Of a DNA stretch of 64,000 nucleotides, positions 59,672 to 64,000 are shown piece after piece. Each line of letters starts with the position of its first letter. The first letter of the stretch is position 1. The notes beneath the pieces were generated by a model. The model did no database searches. It was given only the letters and a program-made list of their open reading frames with translations, and was not told the origin of the DNA. Source of the DNA: Vondammii sp040505895 (GTDB lineage Bacteria > Pseudomonadota > Gammaproteobacteria > Chromatiales > Chromatiaceae); the NCBI GenBank assembly GCA_040505895.1, contig JBEVXU010000016.1:397175-461174 (forward strand). Direction: 5' to 3'. The position numbers and the translations under genes are program-made.

Positions 59672-60514
59672 CTATGCGCCTCTCTCCTTATCCCTCTCCA
59701 CCAGAGAGGCCAGCATCAGCTCCATTCGTTCAAGTCGAATCTCCATCGCCTCTGAGTGCTCCCGAATCCAGTGCACCTCCCCCGCCTCACCCTCACCCTG
59801 CTCACGATCAAATGCTTCATGCTCTTTCTGTAACACTTCCAGCACAATACCGATCATCATATTGAGGAAGACGAATGCGACGATGAAGATAAAGCTGAGA
59901 TAAAAGATCCAACTCAGGGGGTAAACATCCATAGTTTCGTACATCACATCAGTCCAGTCCTCAAAGGTCGCCACACGAAAAAGTGTAAGCATCGCTATAG
60001 AGATATTCCCCCAAAGTACCTCATTGATATTACTGAAAAAAATACTGCCAATGGCAGCGTAAATGTAGAATATGATGAACATCAACAAGGAGACATAGCC
60101 CATCCTGGGAATCGCTTTAACAAAGGCGTTAAGCATCACCCTTAACTCTGGAATTACCGAAACCAGTCGTAGCACACGAAAAATGCGCAGTAGCCGCCCC
60201 AGTAAGGCCATCTCACTTTCATCGACGGGCATCAGACTGGCGGCCACAATGATAAAGTCAAAGATGTTCCAGGCCTTAGTGAAAAAAGCCTTGAAACTCC
60301 CCTCTGACGCCATACGTACTACGATTTCAAAGAGAAAAAAGAGTGTCACCAGAAGGTCGAGCACACCCAGCAGACTAAGTGCTCGCGGATCGATTGGGTA
60401 GGTTTTTGCACCGATGACCAGGGCGGAAAAGATAATCACCCCGATAACGACAAACTCAAACAGACGATTATTGCGCAGAGAGATAATGCGCCTTTGCAAT
60501 GCTACTACAGACAT
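59672..60514 (-). CDS. Bacterial voltage-gated cation channel (NaChBac family)
   Basis: A 280-residue six-TM channel with an S4 voltage sensor (RLLRIFRVLRLVSVIPELR), a pore and a C-terminal coiled coil (EAMEIRLERMELMLASLVER) typical of tetrameric bacterial channels. The selectivity filter is TFEDWTD at about residues 183-189, where sodium-selective NaChBac/NavAb have TLESW(A/S). The additional aspartates resemble the acidic filter of engineered Ca2+-selective NavAb variants (CavAb). Divalent permeation is predicted but untested. Ends 46 bases from the MITE. Confidence 0.9.
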   Translation of the reverse strand: MSVVALQRRIISLRNNRLFEFVVIGVIIFSALVIGAKTYPIDPRALSLLGVLDLLVTLFFLFEIVVRMASEGSFKAFFTKAWNIFDFIIVAASLMPVDESEMALLGRLLRIFRVLRLVSVIPELRVMLNAFVKAIPRMGYVSLLMFIIFYIYAAIGSIFFSNINEVLWGNISIAMLTLFRVATFEDWTDVMYETMDVYPLSWIFYLSFIFIVAFVFLNMMIGIVLEVLQKEHEAFDREQGEGEAGEVHWIREHSEAMEIRLERMELMLASLVERDKERGA

Positions 60515-60566
60515 AGAGATAGGGGCCGAAAATCAACAAATGGTGATTTTACCCCAATTTTAGAGA

Positions 60567-61280
60567 TCAGTCTCTGGATGCCGGACCGAGTTGTTGCCCA
60601 CATATACCCGATGATTCGGCGTGTTTTTTCAAACCATTAGCATTGAGAATTTCAATATGGCCGCCACTGACACGCACCAATCCCTGGTCAGCAAAGTTGT
60701 GCAGTATGCGAGAGAAGGTCTCCGGCTTCACTGACAGGCGTGAAGCGAGCACGCCCTTGGGTGTGGTAAGATCAAACTCGACCCGCTCCCGCCCCTTATA
60801 CATGTACTGCCCACAGAGGAATCCTGCGACACGTCCAGTGGCACTCTGGAGGGTAAGGTCATCTATCTCTTTAATCATCATCCGAAGACGCATACTCATG
60901 TCACCCATGACACGAAAGCAGGTCTCAACAGACTCATGCAGCATATCCCGAAAGCGTTTTGAGTCGATAGCTATGAGTTTGGCGTTTCCCAAGGCCGTGG
61001 CGCGTACCGGATAGGTCGGTTTATCAGAGAACATCAGCGCCTCGGCAAATGTATAACCGGCAGAGACCACCTCAATCACCTTCTCATTACCATTCAATGA
61101 GAGGCGGGAGAGCTTAATCTGGCCTTCAGTTACCAAGAAAAAACGCCTAGCCTCATCTCCAACCTCGAACAGTGCCTCTCCTTCCTGCAGGGAGGTATTC
61201 TGCCCCATCCTATTGACACGCTCGAGCTGTTCTTCACTCAATTGAGAGAACAGGTAGGCATTCCTCAGCTCAACAGGCAT
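60567..61280 (-). CDS. Crp/Fnr-family regulator, Dnr-like
   Basis: A 237-residue cAMP-receptor-fold regulator: cyclic-nucleotide-like beta barrel (residues 1-115; FFLVTEGQIKLSRLSLNGNEKVIEVV, TFAEALMFSDKP resemble P. aeruginosa Dnr), dimer helix and a winged HTH (GVLASRLSVKPETFSRILHNFADQG). No Fe-S cysteine cluster of FNR type is seen, fitting the haem-based, NO-responsive Dnr type. GAGGAAAAGTA precedes the ATG at 61280; a longer frame to 61325 lacks a ribosome site. Likely controls the norC box at 63824. Confidence 0.85.
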   Translation of the reverse strand: MPVELRNAYLFSQLSEEQLERVNRMGQNTSLQEGEALFEVGDEARRFFLVTEGQIKLSRLSLNGNEKVIEVVSAGYTFAEALMFSDKPTYPVRATALGNAKLIAIDSKRFRDMLHESVETCFRVMGDMSMRLRMMIKEIDDLTLQSATGRVAGFLCGQYMYKGRERVEFDLTTPKGVLASRLSVKPETFSRILHNFADQGLVRVSGGHIEILNANGLKKHAESSGICGQQLGPASRD

Positions 61281-61410
61281 TACTTTTCCTCTTGTCACAC
61301 TGCGATTTTGTTTAGAAACTGACATTTAGTCAGGGATTCTACTGCAGAATCTACTATATGGAACTACCTAAAGATAGGTATTTAAGAGTATGGCTGAATT
61401 AGTGACTTTC

Positions 61411-62757
61411 TCAAGGGAGAGGTGCGGCCTCATCACTCGCCGCATACAGCGCATGGTGAGTTGAGCGATAGCGAACAACGGCTCTAATCAGATTTAGCAT
61501 CAACAGGATATTGGAAATAAGAAACAGTATCGCCGTAGGGCGTGCCAGCCATTCAGGTAGAAAAATGGCCGGCAGTAACAGCAGCAGTGCTGCCAGATGA
61601 GCAGCAAACTGGTACTTCCCCTGCTTATCGGAGATCAACTCTTTCATATTCGGCACCGAAACCGTCATACACATCAGTGCCATTTGACGGTTCTGCAGAT
61701 GGAACCAGCAGAGAAATGGGACAATTTTATAGAGCATGCCGTTGACGAAAGAGAGCACTGCACCGACTAACAAAATGCCACCCAACAACAGCGAATAGCG
61801 GGAAGAGCTGCCGATCATCGGAAACCACTGGGCAGCAAGCCAGATCAGCAGGCAAGCGACAACAGAAAACAGTCCTGTTCGCCAAAACAGCAGAGTGACA
61901 TCAACAATCCGCCGCCTTCGCAGAGATTGAAGATGGAGTGTAACCAAGGCAAAGGCGGTATAACCAACAAGGAGAAGTGACAGCCAAATCTGTGGCGCTA
62001 CATCATACAGAGCGCCTCCCCAGACACCGACCTTTAGCAAGGACCAGATAACCAGTCCAAAAAAGAGGCTTGCAGTCAGCCTCTCCCTCAGCCGTCGGGG
62101 ATATTCCGGGGTCACTTGGAACATAGGAACAATTTGATAGGAGACACCCACCAGCAATAGCCCAAACCAGCCGAGAATACCCCAACCCAAGTGCATATCA
62201 GTCAGCAGGAGCAGTGGTGACGACATAATCATACCGCTATAGCCGCCCCCCAGCACAAGACCAAGTATCAAGGTCACCAACAGCCCCGCCACTGCCAAGC
62301 GCATGCCCGTAATTGTCATGCTTGGAAGTTTCACCCGGGCCAGAGCAACTGATACCGCGGATAAAAAAAGTGCGAAGCTGAACCCAAGGACAAACAGCGC
62401 CGGCAGCATCCAGTCTCCACTACTGAGGGTAAAAGCAAGGATAAGAAACAGGGTCCCAAGACTCAGCGACAGGTGCACCAACGCCCCCACCACTCTTACC
62501 GCAGGCAGAGGTGACCCGGCAAGGACCGGCAACATCTGTATCATTGCACCGCACATCACCATGGTAATAAAACCAAGTGTGATCATATGGGTTAGACCCA
62601 GGGTTGACGGTATCCAGCGGCTCTGAAGAAGCTCTCCGCCGTAAACAAGAAGAAACAGTGCTGCAGCAATCCCAAACAGAGGGGCTGTTAGAAAAAACCG
62701 GAAGGGAATGGAGACGGGAGGCGCTTGCTCGAGGGAGAGGCTGGCTGTACTAAGCAT
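61411..62757 (-). CDS. NnrS-like multi-TM protein of the nitric-oxide cluster
   Basis: A 448-residue protein with about 12 hydrophobic segments and conserved histidines in membrane helices (THMITLGFITMVMCGAMIQMLPVL; DMHLGWGILGWFGLLLVGVSYQIVPMF). Similar proteins lie beside nitric-oxide reductase genes and may bind haem or copper, in the manner of NnrS; the family call is by pattern. The start overlaps the DUF2249 stop by eight bases. Confidence 0.75.
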   Translation of the reverse strand: MLSTASLSLEQAPPVSIPFRFFLTAPLFGIAAALFLLVYGGELLQSRWIPSTLGLTHMITLGFITMVMCGAMIQMLPVLAGSPLPAVRVVGALVHLSLSLGTLFLILAFTLSSGDWMLPALFVLGFSFALFLSAVSVALARVKLPSMTITGMRLAVAGLLVTLILGLVLGGGYSGMIMSSPLLLLTDMHLGWGILGWFGLLLVGVSYQIVPMFQVTPEYPRRLRERLTASLFFGLVIWSLLKVGVWGGALYDVAPQIWLSLLLVGYTAFALVTLHLQSLRRRRIVDVTLLFWRTGLFSVVACLLIWLAAQWFPMIGSSSRYSLLLGGILLVGAVLSFVNGMLYKIVPFLCWFHLQNRQMALMCMTVSVPNMKELISDKQGKYQFAAHLAALLLLLPAIFLPEWLARPTAILFLISNILLMLNLIRAVVRYRSTHHALYAASDEAAPLP

Positions 62758-63004
62758 TTACCTTCATCTCAGCTTCGGCGGCATCATCTCCACGCCGCCA
62801 GATATATATATTGTACAGGTCCAAATCCTGCTCCAAACAGTGCCAATCGAAACCCGCCTTTTCCAACAGAGGGAAGAGCATCTTCGGCTCTCGTCGGTGA
62901 ATTACTCTGAGGTAGTCACCCGGCGCCAAATTCCGGATAGCTTCCAAGGTACGCTCAAGAGGCTCACAGGGCTCCAGCATACTGACATCAAGGTTAATTT
63001 CCAC
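62750..63004 (-). CDS. DUF2249 family protein
   Basis: An 84-residue TusA-fold-like protein (MEINLDVSMLEPCEPLERTLEAI; FDWHCLEQDLDLYNIYIWRR) of the DUF2249 family, which often accompanies denitrification and hemerythrin genes. A GTG start at 63004 has GGTGG upstream. It overlaps the multi-TM gene, so the two are coupled. Confidence 0.85.
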   Translation of the reverse strand: MEINLDVSMLEPCEPLERTLEAIRNLAPGDYLRVIHRREPKMLFPLLEKAGFDWHCLEQDLDLYNIYIWRRGDDAAEAEMKVNA

Positions 63005-63206
63005 AATCTACCACCAGAGGGAAGAACAGCCCAAAGCTTAGTCACAACTTATACAAATCAAGTGCATTTGATGCGATTCACATGCCCACTTACACTCAAC
63101 CACCGCAGTGTAAATAGAGAGGGTCGTGAGCCCGTGATTATATTACTCAAAGAGTGATGGATAACCGCAATTATCCTACCGGTATTTGAGCCGGAAAATA
63201 GTCTTG

Positions 63207-63641
63207 TTAAACCTGACTCATTTTCTCAATCAGGTCATCAGACTCGGGGCCAAAAGTTTGATCAATCATACGGTAGAGCATCTGCTCTTCCTTCATATTG
63301 TGCTGCTGCATAATCATCATTAGGGTTTCCGAGAGTCCAAGGTAGCGCTCCCTGTCCTTCTGCTCGACAGCTTGTGCCATATCGACAAATAGTTGACGCA
63401 TCTGCGTATGTTCCATACGCATCATTTGGGTAGGCCCCATTGTCTGTCCAACGCGCTCTTCAAAACTTGGGAACAAAACACCCTCTTCCATAGAGAAGTG
63501 GTGTTCTGTGCTGTTCCTGAAAGCGACAAAGCTCGCCGCCCCTTGATCCCAATCCTCCTTATCTATCAGCCCTTCAGCCTCAGCAAAACTCTCATCACAT
63601 CTGCGATGATCCGCTGACATATTCTCTGCAATAGTTGTCAT
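63207..63641 (-). CDS. Hemerythrin HHE-domain protein
   Basis: A 144-residue four-helix protein with the di-iron ligands in order: DHRR, STEHHFSMEEGVLFP, MEHTQMR and QHNMKEEQMLY. Hemerythrin-like proteins of this sort bind O2 or NO or repair iron centres (YtfE/RIC-like). It is divergent from norC, and the shared intergenic region carries the FNR/Dnr box. Confidence 0.92.
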   Translation of the reverse strand: MTTIAENMSADHRRCDESFAEAEGLIDKEDWDQGAASFVAFRNSTEHHFSMEEGVLFPSFEERVGQTMGPTQMMRMEHTQMRQLFVDMAQAVEQKDRERYLGLSETLMMIMQQHNMKEEQMLYRMIDQTFGPESDDLIEKMSQV

Positions 63642-63823
63642 ACCTAATTACCAAAAACGGGGTAGTATCCCCTCAATTTTTATCTCGCGATTTTTTTCTT
63701 CGTGTCATAAAGTATTCAATAAAAGCCACGCTAGAGGTGGGGACGGTTAGTATCATTTCAATAGGGTGGCTATCTCATTGACCCTCATCAAGTCCAATAC
63801 ACGAAATTCCATTCTGGCAAAGC

Positions 63824-63837
63824 TTGACTTAAGTCAA
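63824..63837. promoter_or_regulatory. Perfect FNR/Dnr-type box upstream of norC
   Basis: TTGACTTAAGTCAA is a perfect 14-bp palindrome matching the TTGAC/T-N4-A/GTCAA pattern of FNR/Dnr sites. Its centre is about 82 bases before the norC ATG, with TAATTT near 63862 as a possible -10. It is probably the target of the Dnr-like regulator encoded at 60567. Confidence 0.85.
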
Positions 63838-63912
63838 TGTGTTTAAGCGCTTGCACGGGCCTAATTTTGCTGCACTCAATAATCTATCCAACAAAAACAG
63901 GGAGGGTTCCCA

Positions 63913-64000
63913 ATGGCCCAGGCCTTTACAAAAACGATGGCGCGTAACATCTTTTATGGTGGAACCGCATTTTTCTTCTTACTTTTTCTCGCCCTAACGT
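63913..64000 (+). CDS. norC: Nitric-oxide reductase cytochrome c subunit, N-terminus (truncated by window end)
   Basis: The visible 29 residues (MAQAFTKTMARNIFYGGT then a hydrophobic FFFLLFLALT anchor) match the NorC N-terminus. NorC is the membrane-anchored cytochrome c that feeds electrons to NorB for 2 NO to N2O. GGAGGG lies nine bases upstream of the ATG. The remainder is beyond the window. Confidence 0.85.
   Translation, partial: MAQAFTKTMARNIFYGGTAFFFLLFLALT

Overview
The window is a contiguous chromosomal segment of a gammaproteobacterium with moderately GC-rich housekeeping genes. Type IV pilus/c-di-GMP signalling (FimX-like), the EF-P lysylation pathway (EpmA/EpmB), an NO-reductase start (norC) with a Dnr-type regulator, and a TRAP transporter together suggest an environmental, denitrification-capable heterotroph or sulfur oxidiser. 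That lineage guess is inference; no rRNA or other phylogenetic marker is present. No tRNA, rRNA, CRISPR array or prophage was seen.

Layout. 1-10.6 kb: the end of acs, fliW, an NYN/cold-shock protein, ppx, a double thioredoxin, alanine dehydrogenase, an ABC-2 transporter and a PQQ-type sugar dehydrogenase, interspersed with REP elements, a 160-bp MITE and a 157-bp palindrome. 10.5-18.2 kb: a chromosomal integron. A divergent integron integrase (intI) is followed by an attI-like junction and a short array of visibly AT-richer cassettes: a TIR-STAND-TPR protein (probable anti-phage effector), a protein with an ExK nuclease motif, a lipoprotein, a single-domain asparaginase-fold protein and a small membrane protein. 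Boundaries are supported by attC-like inverted structures whose R'' boxes complement the 5' cores of the same cassettes (clear for the TIR and asparaginase cassettes).

18.2-22.3 kb: a TRAP transporter operon (tatT-dctP-dctQ-dctM, minus strand). 22.4-30.4 kb: a tight ten-gene minus-strand operon (speD, lipoprotein, DUF350, membrane aminopropyltransferase, DUF2170, PspA/IM30, DUF4178-like, small protein, K+ channel, rhomboid) that joins polyamine chemistry to envelope stress; two copies of a 13-bp palindrome 30 bp apart lie inside it. 30.9-36 kb: sbcDC. 36-44.6 kb: a SCO-like protein lacking the copper cysteines, psd, epmA-efp / epmB, then a PilZ-like protein and a FimX-like REC-PAS-GGDEF-EAL protein.

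44.6-56.2 kb: DUF302, a second MITE, a TPR protein with a 69-bp minisatellite, a ParA ATPase, two secreted low-complexity proteins and an RND efflux operon whose pump carries a histone-H1/AlgP-like Lys-Ala-Pro tail. 56.5-64 kb: a dynamin-like GTPase, nadA, a 237-bp MITE with 17-bp perfect inverted repeats and a 5-bp target duplication, a bacterial voltage-gated cation channel with an unusual acidic filter, and a nitric-oxide response cluster (Dnr-like regulator, multi-TM NnrS-like protein, DUF2249, hemerythrin, norC with an FNR/Dnr box).
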